NCBI RefSeq assembly: GCF_017876295.1 | Contig: NZ_JAGINT010000001.1 | Coordinates: forward strand, 2,294,001 to 2,358,000 | Reading direction: 5' to 3' | DNA from: Kribbella aluminosa | Lineage (GTDB): Bacteria > Actinomycetota > Actinomycetes > Propionibacteriales > Kribbellaceae | Length of the DNA stretch: 64,000 nucleotides | Part shown: positions 52,133-60,999 of the stretch, in pieces | Layout: every line of letters begins with the position of its first letter | How positions within the stretch are numbered: position 1 is the first letter of the stretch | Notes under the pieces: model-generated | Database searches by the model: none | Seen by the model: only the letters and a program-made list of their open reading frames with translations | What the model was told of the DNA's origin: nothing | Translations under genes and position numbers: made by a program

Positions 52133-52195
52133 AGTATAACTACACGTCGTAGTAGATCTGCGCTAACATCTACTACGTAACGTCGTAGATAGGCT
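52133..52195. promoter_or_regulatory. Two BlaI-type operator dyads between blaI-like gene and cydA
   Basis: Dyad A, ACTAC-ACGTC-GTAGT (52139-52153), abuts the BlaI -10 box TATACT (52138-52133). Dyad B (52168-52190) is an 11-1-11 palindrome with a single mismatch: arms ATCTACTACGT and ACGTCGTAGAT around one A. Its right arm overlaps TAGATA/TAGGCT (52186-52195), the likely cydA -10 region. The sequence ATCTACTACG occurs in both, in opposite orientation. Centres are 33 bp apart, about three helical turns. Confidence 0.75.
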
Positions 52196-52208
52196 GGGAG
52201 GCCTTCCG

Positions 52209-53612
52209 ATGGACACCCTGGACCTGGCCCGGTGGCAGTTCGCGATCACCACCGTGTACCACTTCTTCTTCGTGCCGGTGACGATCTCGCTGGTCGCGAT
52301 CACGGCCGGCCTGCAGACCGCCTGGTACCGGACCGGGAAGGAGAAGTACCTCCGGCTGACCAAGTTCTACGGGAAGCTGTTCCTGATCAACATCGCGATG
52401 GGCGTCGTCACCGGCCTGGTGCAGGAGTTCCAGTTCGGGATGAACTGGAGCGACTACTCGCGGTTCGTCGGGGACGTGTTCGGCGCCCCGCTGGCGCTCG
52501 AGGGCCTGCTCGCGTTCTTCCTGGAGTCGACGTTCATCGGCCTCTGGATCTTCGGCTGGGAACGGCTGCCGAAGCTCGTCCACCTGGGCTGCATCTGGAT
52601 GGTGGTGCTCGGGACCCAGCTCTCGGCGTACTTCATCCTCTCGGCGAACTCCTGGATGCAGCACCCGGTCGGCTTCCGCTACAACGCCGCCCGTGGCCGT
52701 GCGGAGCTGACCGACCTGTGGGCGGTGCTGACCAACAAGGTCGTGCTGGTCACCTATCCGCACACGATCTTCGCCGCGTTCATGGTCGGCGGCGCGTTCG
52801 TGGCCGGTGTCGCTCTGTGGCACCTGCTCCGGCGGCCCGGTGTCGACAAGGACGTGTTCCGGTCGGCGCTGAAGATCGGCGCGTCCGTCGTACTGGTCGC
52901 CAGTGTCGGCGTCGCGATCAGCGGCGACCTGCAGGGCAAGGTGATGACCGAGGTGCAGCCGATGAAGATGGCGGCGGCCGAGGCGCTGTACGAGACCGAG
53001 AAGCCGGCGGCGTTCTCGGCGTTCACGGTCGGCACGCTGGACGGGTCGAAGGAGATCTTCTCGATCAAGGTGCCGTACCTGCTGTCGTTCCTGGCCACCG
53101 GGCACTTCGACGGCGAGGTGAAGGGCATCAACTCGTTGCAGGCCGCGTACGAGCAGCTCTACGGCCCGGGGTCGTACAAGCCGAACATCCCGCTGACCTA
53201 CTGGACGTTCCGGCTGATGATCGGGGTCGGGATGCTGTCCGCGGCGATCGCGCTCTGGCTGCTGTGGACCACCCGTCGCGGCCGCGGGCCGGCCCGTTGG
53301 CTGATCTGGGTGACCGCGCCGCTGCCGCTGCTGCCGCTGGTCGCGAACACCTTCGGCTGGGTCTTCACCGAGACCGGGCGGCAACCCTGGCTGGTGTTCG
53401 GGTTGTTGCCGACGGCATCGGGTGTCTCACCCGGTACGACGGGCGGCGAGGTGATCACGTCGCTGGTCGGGTTCACCCTGCTGTACGGCGCCCTCGCGGT
53501 GGTCGAGGCCAAGCTGATGCTGCGGACGATCCGCGGTGGCCTGGCCGGTACCGACGCGCCGCCGGACACCGGGCCGGACCAGCCCGACAAACCATTGTCG
53601 TTCGCGTACTGA
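52209..53612 (+). CDS. cydA: Cytochrome bd ubiquinol/menaquinol oxidase subunit I
   Basis: 467-aa, nine-helix membrane protein. RWQFAITTVYHFFFVPVTI includes H18, the heme ligand equivalent to H19 of E. coli; VTYPHTIFAAFMVGGAF carries the second axial His; FTETGRQPW is the conserved GRQPW motif next to heme d. The Q loop is short, as in other actinobacteria. It oxidises menaquinol and reduces O2 at high affinity. ATG 52209 with GGGAGG at 52196-52201. First gene of cydABDC, behind BlaI-type dyads. Confidence 0.96.
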   Translation: MDTLDLARWQFAITTVYHFFFVPVTISLVAITAGLQTAWYRTGKEKYLRLTKFYGKLFLINIAMGVVTGLVQEFQFGMNWSDYSRFVGDVFGAPLALEGLLAFFLESTFIGLWIFGWERLPKLVHLGCIWMVVLGTQLSAYFILSANSWMQHPVGFRYNAARGRAELTDLWAVLTNKVVLVTYPHTIFAAFMVGGAFVAGVALWHLLRRPGVDKDVFRSALKIGASVVLVASVGVAISGDLQGKVMTEVQPMKMAAAEALYETEKPAAFSAFTVGTLDGSKEIFSIKVPYLLSFLATGHFDGEVKGINSLQAAYEQLYGPGSYKPNIPLTYWTFRLMIGVGMLSAAIALWLLWTTRRGRGPARWLIWVTAPLPLLPLVANTFGWVFTETGRQPWLVFGLLPTASGVSPGTTGGEVITSLVGFTLLYGALAVVEAKLMLRTIRGGLAGTDAPPDTGPDQPDKPLSFAY

Positions 53613-53622
53613 GGGGCTCGAG

Positions 53623-54606
53623 ATGGAACTGACGACTGTGTGGTTCATCGCGATCGCGATGCTCTGGACCGGGTACTTCGTCCTCGAGGGGTTCGACTTC
53701 GGCGTCGGCATGCTGTACCGCGTGCTCGGCCGGAACGAGCCCGAACGGCGGGCCGCGATCGAGGCCATCGGGCCGGTCTGGGACGGCAACGAGGTGTGGC
53801 TGATCATGGCCGGCGCGGCGACGTTCGCGGCCTTCCCGGAGTGGTACGCGACGTTGTTCAGCGGGTTCTACCTGCCGCTGTTCTTCATCCTGGTCGGGCT
53901 GATCGTCCGCGGCGTCGCGCTGGAGTACCGCGGCAAACGGGACGATCCGGTCTGGCGGTCCCGGATGGACATCATGATCGTGGTCGGGTCGGTGTTGCCG
54001 GCGCTGCTCTGGGGTGTTGCCTTCGGCAACATCGTGCGTGGGGTGCCGCTGGACGCCGCGCACGAGTACGTCGGCAGCTTCGGGACGTTGCTGAACCCGT
54101 TCGCGCTGCTCGGCGGGCTGACGTTCGTGGCGGTGTTCGTCACGCACGGCGCGATCTTCCTCGCGCTGCGGACCACCGACGATCTCCGGGTCCGCGCGAC
54201 CCGGCTCGCGACCCGGGTCGGTGTGGTGGCTGCGGTGCTGGCGATCGCGTTCCTGGTCTGGGCGCAGGTGTTGCGCGGTGACACGGCGTCGGTGGTGATC
54301 GCGGTGGCCGCGATCGTCGCTTTCGCCGGTGCCCTGGTCGCGAACATCCTGCGCCGCGAGGGCTGGGCCTTCCTCGGCTCGACGCTCGCGATCGGGCTGG
54401 CCGTGGTGTCGCTGTTCGTCGCGCTCTTCCCGGACGTGATGCCGTCGACGCTGGCGCCCGGGTCGACGTTGACGGTGGTGGGTGCCGCGTCTTCGTCGTA
54501 CACGCTGAAGGTGATGACGATCATCACGGCGATCTTCCTGCCGCTGGTGCTGCTGTACCAGGGCTGGACGTACTGGGTGTTCCGCAAGCGGGTCGTGGCC
54601 GCATGA
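53623..54606 (+). CDS. cydB: Cytochrome bd oxidase subunit II
   Basis: 327-aa membrane subunit. MELTTVWFIAIAMLWTGYFVLEGFDFGVGML is the typical N-terminus, and IGPVWDGNEVWLIMAGAATFAAFPEWYA with its conserved Trp, Asp and Glu residues is diagnostic. It supports heme binding and assembly of the CydA centre. Start ATG 53623 with GAGGGG upstream, 10 bp after cydA; the open frame before it is a shadow. cydD overlaps its stop as ATGA. Confidence 0.96.
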   Translation: MELTTVWFIAIAMLWTGYFVLEGFDFGVGMLYRVLGRNEPERRAAIEAIGPVWDGNEVWLIMAGAATFAAFPEWYATLFSGFYLPLFFILVGLIVRGVALEYRGKRDDPVWRSRMDIMIVVGSVLPALLWGVAFGNIVRGVPLDAAHEYVGSFGTLLNPFALLGGLTFVAVFVTHGAIFLALRTTDDLRVRATRLATRVGVVAAVLAIAFLVWAQVLRGDTASVVIAVAAIVAFAGALVANILRREGWAFLGSTLAIGLAVVSLFVALFPDVMPSTLAPGSTLTVVGAASSSYTLKVMTIITAIFLPLVLLYQGWTYWVFRKRVVAA

Positions 54607-56228
54607 AGCCGCTCGACCCGCGGCTGCTCAAGCGCGCTCGTGGAGCCCGGGTGTTCCTGGGCGCGTCAGTGCTGATCGGCGTGCTCAGCGGCGTGCTGAT
54701 CATTGCGCAGGCGGTCTTGCTCGCGCATGGCATCGCAGGTGTCGTACTGCGGGGCAGCGGGGTCGGTGTGGTGGCGTGGGGACTGGCTGCTGTGGTGGCT
54801 GGGCGGGCGTTGCTGGTGTGGGCGCAGGAGGTTGTGGCACAACGTGCTGCGGCTGCGGTGAAGTCGACGTTGCGGCGGCAGGTGCTGGAGCATTCGCTGA
54901 GGCTAGGTCCGGTGTGGTTGAGCGGTGAGCGCAGTAGTGCGCTCACAACGCTGCTCACAAAGGGCTTGGACGATCTGGATCCGTACTTCGCTCGCTACCT
55001 GCCGCAGCTCGTGCTGGCGTCTACCGTGCCGGCAGGGGTGATCGGCTGGATGGCTACGGGTGATCTGATCGCTGCGGGGACCGTGCTGATCACGTTGCCG
55101 CTGATCCCGATCTTCATGGCTCTGATCGGGTGGGTGACGCAGGAACGCAGCCGGCGGCGGCAGCACGCGCTGGCGGTGCTGGCGCATCACTTCGCGGATG
55201 TTGTCGGTGGGCTGACCACGTTGAAGCTGTTCGGCCGGGCCAAGGCGCAGGAGTCCGCCGTACGCCGGGTTACCGATCAGCACCGGGCTGCGTCGATGGG
55301 GAGCCTGCGGGTCGCGTTCTTGTCGTCGTTCGCGTTGGAGTTGCTGGCGAGTCTGTCGGTGGCGTTGGTTGCTGTGGGGGTGGGGCTGCGGTTGGTGGAC
55401 GGGAAGCTCGGGTTGGAGACGGCGTTGATGGTGCTGATCCTGGCGCCGGAGGCGTACCTCCCGCTGCGGCAGGTCGGCATGCAGTTCCACGCGAGCGCGG
55501 ATGGGGTGGCGGCGAGCGAGGAGGTGTTCCGGGTGCTGGAGACGCCGCTCCCGGAGCGGGGGGAGCGGACCGACGTACCGGATCTTCGGGTGACGCCGCT
55601 GCAGCTGTACGACGTGACGGTGACGTATCCGGGGCGGGAGGAGCCGGCGCTGGACGGGTTCGACCTGGAGCTGCGGCCGGGGGAGGTGGTCGCCCTGACC
55701 GGCCCGAGCGGCGCGGGCAAGTCGACTGTGCTTGCTGTGCTGCTGGGGTTCGTCGTACCTGACCGCGGGGTGGTCGTGGCAGGCGGGAGCGCGGCCGACG
55801 AGTTCGAACCGTCCGAATGGCGCCGCCAGTTCGCCTGGGTCCCGCAAACCCCTGGCCTCCGCCTGGGCACCGTCGCCGACAACGTCCGCCTGGCCCGGCC
55901 CGACGCCTCCGACGCCGAGGTCCGTGCCGCACTGACCGCCGCCGGCGCGGCCGACCTACCGCTGGACAAACCCGTAGGCGAACAAGGCCACCAACTCTCC
56001 GGCGGCCAGCAACGCCGCCTGGCCCTGGCCCGGGCTCTCGTCACCGAGGCCCCCGTCCTGCTCCTGGACGAACCCACAGCCGGCCTAGACCCAGACACCG
56101 AGGCCCAGGTCATCACCTCCCTCCGCAGCACCGGCCGCAGCATCCTCCTGGTAGCCCACCGCCCCGCCCTGATAACAGCCGCCGACCGCACCATCACCAT
56201 CGCAACCCAAGAACTGGTGAACGCATGA
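54603..56228 (+). CDS. cydD: CydD subunit of the CydDC ABC exporter
   Basis: 541-aa ABC exporter half: six-helix membrane domain then ATPase with Walker A GPSGAGKS (K373), signature LSGGQQRRLALARAL and Walker B VLLLDEPTAGLD. CydDC exports thiols (glutathione or cysteine in E. coli) and is needed for cytochrome bd assembly. ATG 54603 overlaps cydB. Composition changes abruptly within the gene: the membrane part uses many G- and T-ending codons, whereas 55810-56225 is almost all C-ending and C-rich. Confidence 0.93.
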   Translation: MKPLDPRLLKRARGARVFLGASVLIGVLSGVLIIAQAVLLAHGIAGVVLRGSGVGVVAWGLAAVVAGRALLVWAQEVVAQRAAAAVKSTLRRQVLEHSLRLGPVWLSGERSSALTTLLTKGLDDLDPYFARYLPQLVLASTVPAGVIGWMATGDLIAAGTVLITLPLIPIFMALIGWVTQERSRRRQHALAVLAHHFADVVGGLTTLKLFGRAKAQESAVRRVTDQHRAASMGSLRVAFLSSFALELLASLSVALVAVGVGLRLVDGKLGLETALMVLILAPEAYLPLRQVGMQFHASADGVAASEEVFRVLETPLPERGERTDVPDLRVTPLQLYDVTVTYPGREEPALDGFDLELRPGEVVALTGPSGAGKSTVLAVLLGFVVPDRGVVVAGGSAADEFEPSEWRRQFAWVPQTPGLRLGTVADNVRLARPDASDAEVRAALTAAGAADLPLDKPVGEQGHQLSGGQQRRLALARALVTEAPVLLLDEPTAGLDPDTEAQVITSLRSTGRSILLVAHRPALITAADRTITIATQELVNA

Positions 56229-57889
56229 AGCCGAGCGACCCCACCAACCCAACCACCGTGCCGGCTGTCCCCGCCCCCTCGGCCTTCTCGCTGGCCCGGC
56301 CGGAGGCCGGGGTGGTGTGGCGGTTGGGGCTGGCGTTGGTTTTGGGGGTTGCGGCTGCGGGGTCTGCTGTGGCGCTGCTTGCTACTTCGGCCTGGTTGAT
56401 TACGGCTGCGTCCGCTCAACCACCGGTGCTGCTGTTGATGGTGCCGATTGTGGCTGTGCGGGCTTTCGGGGTGGGGCGGGGTGTTTTCCGGTACGTCGAG
56501 CGGCTGGTCGGGCATGACGCGGCGTACCGGGGGTTGGGGGAGACCCGTGCTCGCGTGACCGGGCGGTTGGAGCGGATCGCGCCGCTCAAGAGCCAACGAC
56601 AGGGGGACTTGCTGGCGCGGCTGGTGCTGGATGTGGATGCGGTGCTGGACCTGTGGTTGCGGGTGCTGCTGCCTGTAGTGGTTGCGGCGATCACAGCCAC
56701 CGCTACGGTCGCCCTTCTCGCCGTACTGCTCCCATCAGCAGGCGCAGCCGTCGCCCTGGCGGTTCTTGTCGTCTGCACCGTCGTACCGTGGCTGACCGCC
56801 CGCGTTGCGGAGCACGCCGAGCGCAGCATCGCCGGCGCCCGCGGTGACGTAGCAGCCACCACTACGGAGACCCTGCTCACCGCAGCCGACGTACTCGCCT
56901 ACAACGCCGTCGACACCGTTCTGGACGACTTCACCCGCCGCGACGCCCGCCTGGCAGCAGCCGAACGCCGGTCCGCCTGGAGCACTGGCCTCGGCAGCGC
57001 CCTGCTCGTCCTGTGCGTCGGCGGTGCCAGCATCGCCGCCCTGGTCCTCGGCAGTACTGCGAACATCACCGGCGCCGTCTTCGCCGTACTGGTCCTCACC
57101 CCACTCGCCCTGGCCGACGTACTCGGCGGCATCCCCGCAGCCGCCCAGCTGGCCATCCGCGTACGGGCGTCCCTCGCGAGAGTCCAGGAACTCGTGGACA
57201 CCCCAGAACCAGTCTCCGACCCGACCGACCCGCTCCCGCTCCCACCCGGCCGGGACCTCCAGGTGAACCTCCTACGAGTCGGGTACGACGCCACCGACGT
57301 ACTGGACGGCCTCACCCTGGACATGCCGGCCGGGAGCCGCGTGGTGATCACCGGACCGAGCGGATCGGGCAAGAGCACCCTGGCGGCCGTCCTTCTCCGC
57401 TTCCTGGAGCCACGCGGCGGACAGGTCCTACTGGACGGCGTCGACCTGTCCAGCCTCGAAGGCGACCAAGTACGAACAGTCGTCGGCCTGCTGACCCAGG
57501 AGAGCCACATCTTCGACACCAGCATCCGGGAGAACCTGCTGCTCGCGAAACCCGGCGTGAGCGACCTGCAACTGTGGAAGGCGCTCTACCGTGCCCGCCT
57601 CGGCGTCTTCGTCGAGAACCTGCCGGACGGCCTCGACACGATGGTCGGCGAGCACGGCGCCCGCCTGTCCGGCGGTGAACGTCAGCGGCTCGCCTTCGCA
57701 CGGCTCCTGCTCGCCGACCGCGACGTACTGGTCCTTGACGAGCCTACCGAGCACTTGGAGGAGGAGACCGGCCGTGCTCTCCTGAACGACCTGTTCGCTG
57801 CAGCAGGCGACCGGACCGTGGTTCTGCTCACCCATCGCCCCGAACTGGTCCCTCCTCACGTTCCGCGACAACTGGTTTGCCTGCCGTGA
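56225..57889 (+). CDS. cydC: CydC subunit of the CydDC ABC exporter
   Basis: 554-aa ABC exporter half starting at ATG 56225 (ATGA overlap with cydD). LALVLGVAAAGSAVALLATSAWLITAASAQPPVLLL is the standard first helices. The ATPase has Walker A GPSGSGKS (K383), LSGGERQRLAFARLLLADRDVLVLDEPTEHLEEET and a switch His in LTHRPEL. The Pro-rich N-terminal 20 residues are extra. Partner of CydD. As in cydD, a G/T-rich segment (56300-56660) gives way to C-rich coding sequence. Confidence 0.93.
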   Translation: MKPSDPTNPTTVPAVPAPSAFSLARPEAGVVWRLGLALVLGVAAAGSAVALLATSAWLITAASAQPPVLLLMVPIVAVRAFGVGRGVFRYVERLVGHDAAYRGLGETRARVTGRLERIAPLKSQRQGDLLARLVLDVDAVLDLWLRVLLPVVVAAITATATVALLAVLLPSAGAAVALAVLVVCTVVPWLTARVAEHAERSIAGARGDVAATTTETLLTAADVLAYNAVDTVLDDFTRRDARLAAAERRSAWSTGLGSALLVLCVGGASIAALVLGSTANITGAVFAVLVLTPLALADVLGGIPAAAQLAIRVRASLARVQELVDTPEPVSDPTDPLPLPPGRDLQVNLLRVGYDATDVLDGLTLDMPAGSRVVITGPSGSGKSTLAAVLLRFLEPRGGQVLLDGVDLSSLEGDQVRTVVGLLTQESHIFDTSIRENLLLAKPGVSDLQLWKALYRARLGVFVENLPDGLDTMVGEHGARLSGGERQRLAFARLLLADRDVLVLDEPTEHLEEETGRALLNDLFAAAGDRTVVLLTHRPELVPPHVPRQLVCLP

Positions 57890-57932
57890 CGAATGCGGGC
57901 GGCGGGCCGGGCGTCTGCCAAGATGGGGAACC

Positions 57933-59123
57933 GTGTTGACCCCACAGCTCGTCTCGCTGCTCACCGATCAGGCGCTGATCACGATCGTGGTCGTGATCGC
58001 GGTCGTTCTGGTCGTCGGTACCACCGGCCTGGTCGTCGCCCGGCGCCGCCGCGGAGAGTTGCCGTCGGCCACCAAGCCGGCCGTCGAGGCGCCGGAGACC
58101 ACCGCCGAACCGCAGGTCGGTGACGATGCCGAGGAACCGCGCGACACCCCGGCCCGGACCCTCGAGGACACCGAGCTCCCGGACACGGCGACGCTCGAGA
58201 AGCCCGAGTCCGCGCAGGGCCGCCTGGTCCGGCTCCGCGCCCGGCTGGCCCGTTCGCAGGGCTCGCTCGGCAAGGGCCTGCTGGCGCTGCTCTCCCGGGA
58301 CAAGCTCGACGAGGAGGCGTGGGAGGACATCGAGACCACGCTGATCACCGCCGACGTCGGGGTCGCGCCGACGCAGGAGCTGGTCGAGAAGCTGCGGACC
58401 CGGATGCGCGTCGAGGGCGTCGGCCCCGACCAGGCCCGGCAGATCCTCCGCGAGGAGCTGATCGCGCTGGTCGACCCAGGGCTCGACCGGTCGCTGAACG
58501 TGACCCGCAAGGAGACCCAGCCGGCGGTCGTGCTGGTGGTCGGCGTGAACGGCACCGGCAAGACCACCACGGTCGGCAAGCTGGCCCGCGTCCTGGTCGC
58601 CGAGAACAAGCACGTCGTCCTGGGCGCCGCGGACACGTTCCGCGCGGCCGCGGCCGATCAGCTGCAGACCTGGGGTGAGCGCGTCGGCGTCCGGACCGTC
58701 CGCGGCCCCGAGGGCGGTGACCCGGCCAGCATCGCGTTCGACTCGGTCAAGGAGGGCATCGCGGAGGAGGCGGACGTCGTCCTGGTCGACACGGCCGGCC
58801 GCCTGCACACCAAGACCGGCCTGATGGACGAGCTCGGCAAGGTGAAGCGGGTGATCGAGAAGTCGGCCGAGGTCGACGAGGTGCTGCTGGTCATCGACGC
58901 CACCACCGGCCAGAACGGCCTCACCCAGGCGCGGGTGTTCGCCGAGGTCATCAACGTCACCGGCCTGGTCCTCACCAAGCTGGACGGTACGGCGAAGGGT
59001 GGCATCGTGATCGCCGTACAGCGCGAGCTCGGCGTACCGGTGAAGCTGGTCGGCCTGGGCGAGGGTGCGGACGACCTGGCACCATTCGACCCCGAGCAGT
59101 TCGTCGACGCGCTGCTGGACTGA
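57933..59123 (+). CDS. ftsY: Signal recognition particle receptor FtsY
   Basis: 396-aa SRP GTPase. Unlike E. coli FtsY it begins with a transmembrane helix (LITIVVVIAVVLVVGTTGLVV, about residues 15-35), then an acidic A region, the N domain four-helix bundle and the G domain: GVNGTGKTT (K210), AADTFRAAAADQL, DTAGRLHTKTGLMDEL, TKLDGTAKGG. It docks SecA-independent ribosome-SRP complexes at the membrane. GTG start 57933, 43 bp after cydC. The YCII gene follows by 15 bp. Confidence 0.96.
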   Translation: MLTPQLVSLLTDQALITIVVVIAVVLVVGTTGLVVARRRRGELPSATKPAVEAPETTAEPQVGDDAEEPRDTPARTLEDTELPDTATLEKPESAQGRLVRLRARLARSQGSLGKGLLALLSRDKLDEEAWEDIETTLITADVGVAPTQELVEKLRTRMRVEGVGPDQARQILREELIALVDPGLDRSLNVTRKETQPAVVLVVGVNGTGKTTTVGKLARVLVAENKHVVLGAADTFRAAAADQLQTWGERVGVRTVRGPEGGDPASIAFDSVKEGIAEEADVVLVDTAGRLHTKTGLMDELGKVKRVIEKSAEVDEVLLVIDATTGQNGLTQARVFAEVINVTGLVLTKLDGTAKGGIVIAVQRELGVPVKLVGLGEGADDLAPFDPEQFVDALLD

Positions 59124-59138
59124 CCGAAGGGGACCGAG

Positions 59139-59546
59139 ATGACCAAGTTCATGCTGCTGATGACCATGGACGGCGGGAACTGCGACACTCCGATGCTGGA
59201 GTGGGACCAGGCCGACATGGACGCGCATATGAAGTACCTGGGCGACCACGTGGAGCGGTTGCGGCAGAGCGGCGAGCTGGTCGAGGTGAACGCGCTGACG
59301 TGGCCCAAGCACGCCAAGGTGGTCCGTGCGACCGGTGTCAGCGCTCCGGTGCTGACCGACGGCCCGTACGCCGAGTCCAAGGAGGTCCTGGCCGGCTACA
59401 CGATGATCGACGTCGAGTCGGAGGAGCGGGCGCTGGAGATCGCCGCGGAGCAGTCCAGCGCTCCGGGGCCGGGCGGCGTACCGCTGGAGCAGCCGATCGA
59501 GGTCCGCCGGCTGATGGACTCGGATGGCGACCTCCAGGACTTCTGA
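59139..59546 (+). CDS. YCII-related (DGPF) protein, second copy
   Basis: 135-aa YCII-fold protein starting MTKFMLLMTMDGGNCDT with signature APVLTDGPYAESKEVLAGYTMIDVES, closely parallel to the one at 17968-18384. AGGGGA precedes ATG 59139. It lies only 15 bp after ftsY and overlaps the following ECF42 sigma gene by 23 bp. The second copy of a complete ECF42/DGPF module in this window, in the opposite gene order relative to transcription of nothing else: partner first, sigma second, as in copy one. Confidence 0.9.
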   Translation: MTKFMLLMTMDGGNCDTPMLEWDQADMDAHMKYLGDHVERLRQSGELVEVNALTWPKHAKVVRATGVSAPVLTDGPYAESKEVLAGYTMIDVESEERALEIAAEQSSAPGPGGVPLEQPIEVRRLMDSDGDLQDF

Positions 59547-60999
59547 GCAGGGCCTCGAGGACCGGGGCTTCGAGGACCTGCTGCGTGAGCTGACACCACA
59601 GGTCCTCGGGGCGGTCGTGCGCTGGTCCGGCGACTTCGCAGCGGCCGAGGACGCCGTACAGGAGGCCCTGGTCGCTGCTGCGACCACGTGGCCGCGGGAC
59701 GGACGGCCGGACAACCCGAAGGCCTGGCTGATCCAAGCGGCATCCCGGCGATTTATCGACGAGGTACGGCAGCAGCAGGCTCGGCGGCGCCGTGAGGAAC
59801 GTGCGGCGCTGCGCGAAGTCCCGCTGGGGGAGGTCGAGGAGTACGACGACACGCTCCGGCTGCTGTTCCTGTGCTGCCACCCCGCGCTCACACCGGCATC
59901 GGCGATCGCGCTGACGCTGCGCGCGGTCGGTGGACTGACCACGGCTGAGATCGCCACGGCGTACCTGGTGCCGGAGGCGACGATGGCGCAGCGGATCAGC
60001 CGTTCCAAGCAGAAGCTGAAGGGCGCCAGCTTCGAGCTGGACGCGGACGAGGACCGGCTGCGCAACGTGCTGCATGTCCTCTACCTGATGTTCAACGAGG
60101 GCTACACCAGCACCAGTGGTCCAGAGCTGCACCGTAGCGACCTCTCGAGTGAGGCGGTCCGGCTGACCCGCGCTGTCCGCGCTCAGCTGCCTGACGACGG
60201 ACAGGTCACTGGGCTGCTCGCTCTGATGCTGCTGACCGATGCCCGGCGTACAGCACGGACCGGCAAGGGCGGGGAGCTCATCCCGCTGGCCGAGCAGGAC
60301 CGGTCGCTCTGGGACCAGGGGTACATCACCGAGGGCGTGGCGCTCGCAGTGGAGGCTTTCGATACGCCACCGCTGGGGGAGTACCAGCTGCAGGCGGCCA
60401 TCGCTGCGCTGCACGACGAGGTGGACCGCGCCGAGGACACCGACTGGCCGCAGATCCTCGCGCTGTACGGGCTGCTGGAGAACCTGTCCGGCAACCCGAT
60501 GGTGAAACTCAACCGTGCGATCGCGGCCGCCATGGTGGACGGCCCAGACGCCGGCCTGAAGCTCCTCGAACCGCTGGACGACGAGCTGGCCGGTCACTAC
60601 CGCCTGGACGCCACCCGCGGGCACCTGTACGAGATGCGCGGTGACCGCGAGACCGCCGCCGGCCACTTCCGAGCGGCGGCCCGTGGTACGACGAGCGTCC
60701 CGGAACGCGACTACCTGACGGCCAAGGGCCCGCGTCGCTCGGTTAGGTCCGCACCGGTCAGGCGATGGCTGCCGGCCATCGAGATCGTCCCGCGTGAACA
60801 ACGCGCCGGTCATCTGGTGCGTGCTCTGACGTGCATCCGCTCACCCTGCGGGCCGTACAGGCATAGCACCTCCGCCGATCCAGGTCCCGGGTTGGAGAAC
60901 CAGTGCGGCACCCGGCAGTCGAACTCGGCCACCTCGCCCTCCTTGACCACGAAGTCCTGGTCTCCCAGCTTCAGCCGGATCCGTCCGGACAGCACGTAG
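59524..60999 (+). CDS. ECF42-type sigma factor, second copy, with read-through C-terminus
   Basis: 491 aa as read. Residues 1-~165 are sigma regions 2 and 4 (FAAAEDAVQEALVAAATTWP; ALTLRAVGGLTTAEIATAYLVPEATMAQRISRSKQ) and ~170-400 the ECF42 extension (FNEGYTSTSGPELHRSDL, GLLALMLLTDARRTAR, NLSGNPMVKLNRAIAAAM, TTSVPERDYLTAKG). Copy one ends at the equivalent point (397 aa). Here the frame continues ~85 residues with low-quality sequence and runs 190 bp into the convergent XRE gene. A TAG at 60744-60746 lies in another frame, so a single-base indel near 60724-60743, or a sequencing error, probably removed the normal stop. Confidence 0.87.
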   Translation: MATSRTSEQGLEDRGFEDLLRELTPQVLGAVVRWSGDFAAAEDAVQEALVAAATTWPRDGRPDNPKAWLIQAASRRFIDEVRQQQARRRREERAALREVPLGEVEEYDDTLRLLFLCCHPALTPASAIALTLRAVGGLTTAEIATAYLVPEATMAQRISRSKQKLKGASFELDADEDRLRNVLHVLYLMFNEGYTSTSGPELHRSDLSSEAVRLTRAVRAQLPDDGQVTGLLALMLLTDARRTARTGKGGELIPLAEQDRSLWDQGYITEGVALAVEAFDTPPLGEYQLQAAIAALHDEVDRAEDTDWPQILALYGLLENLSGNPMVKLNRAIAAAMVDGPDAGLKLLEPLDDELAGHYRLDATRGHLYEMRGDRETAAGHFRAAARGTTSVPERDYLTAKGPRRSVRSAPVRRWLPAIEIVPREQRAGHLVRALTCIRSPCGPYRHSTSADPGPGLENQCGTRQSNSATSPSLTTKSWSPSFSRIRPDST

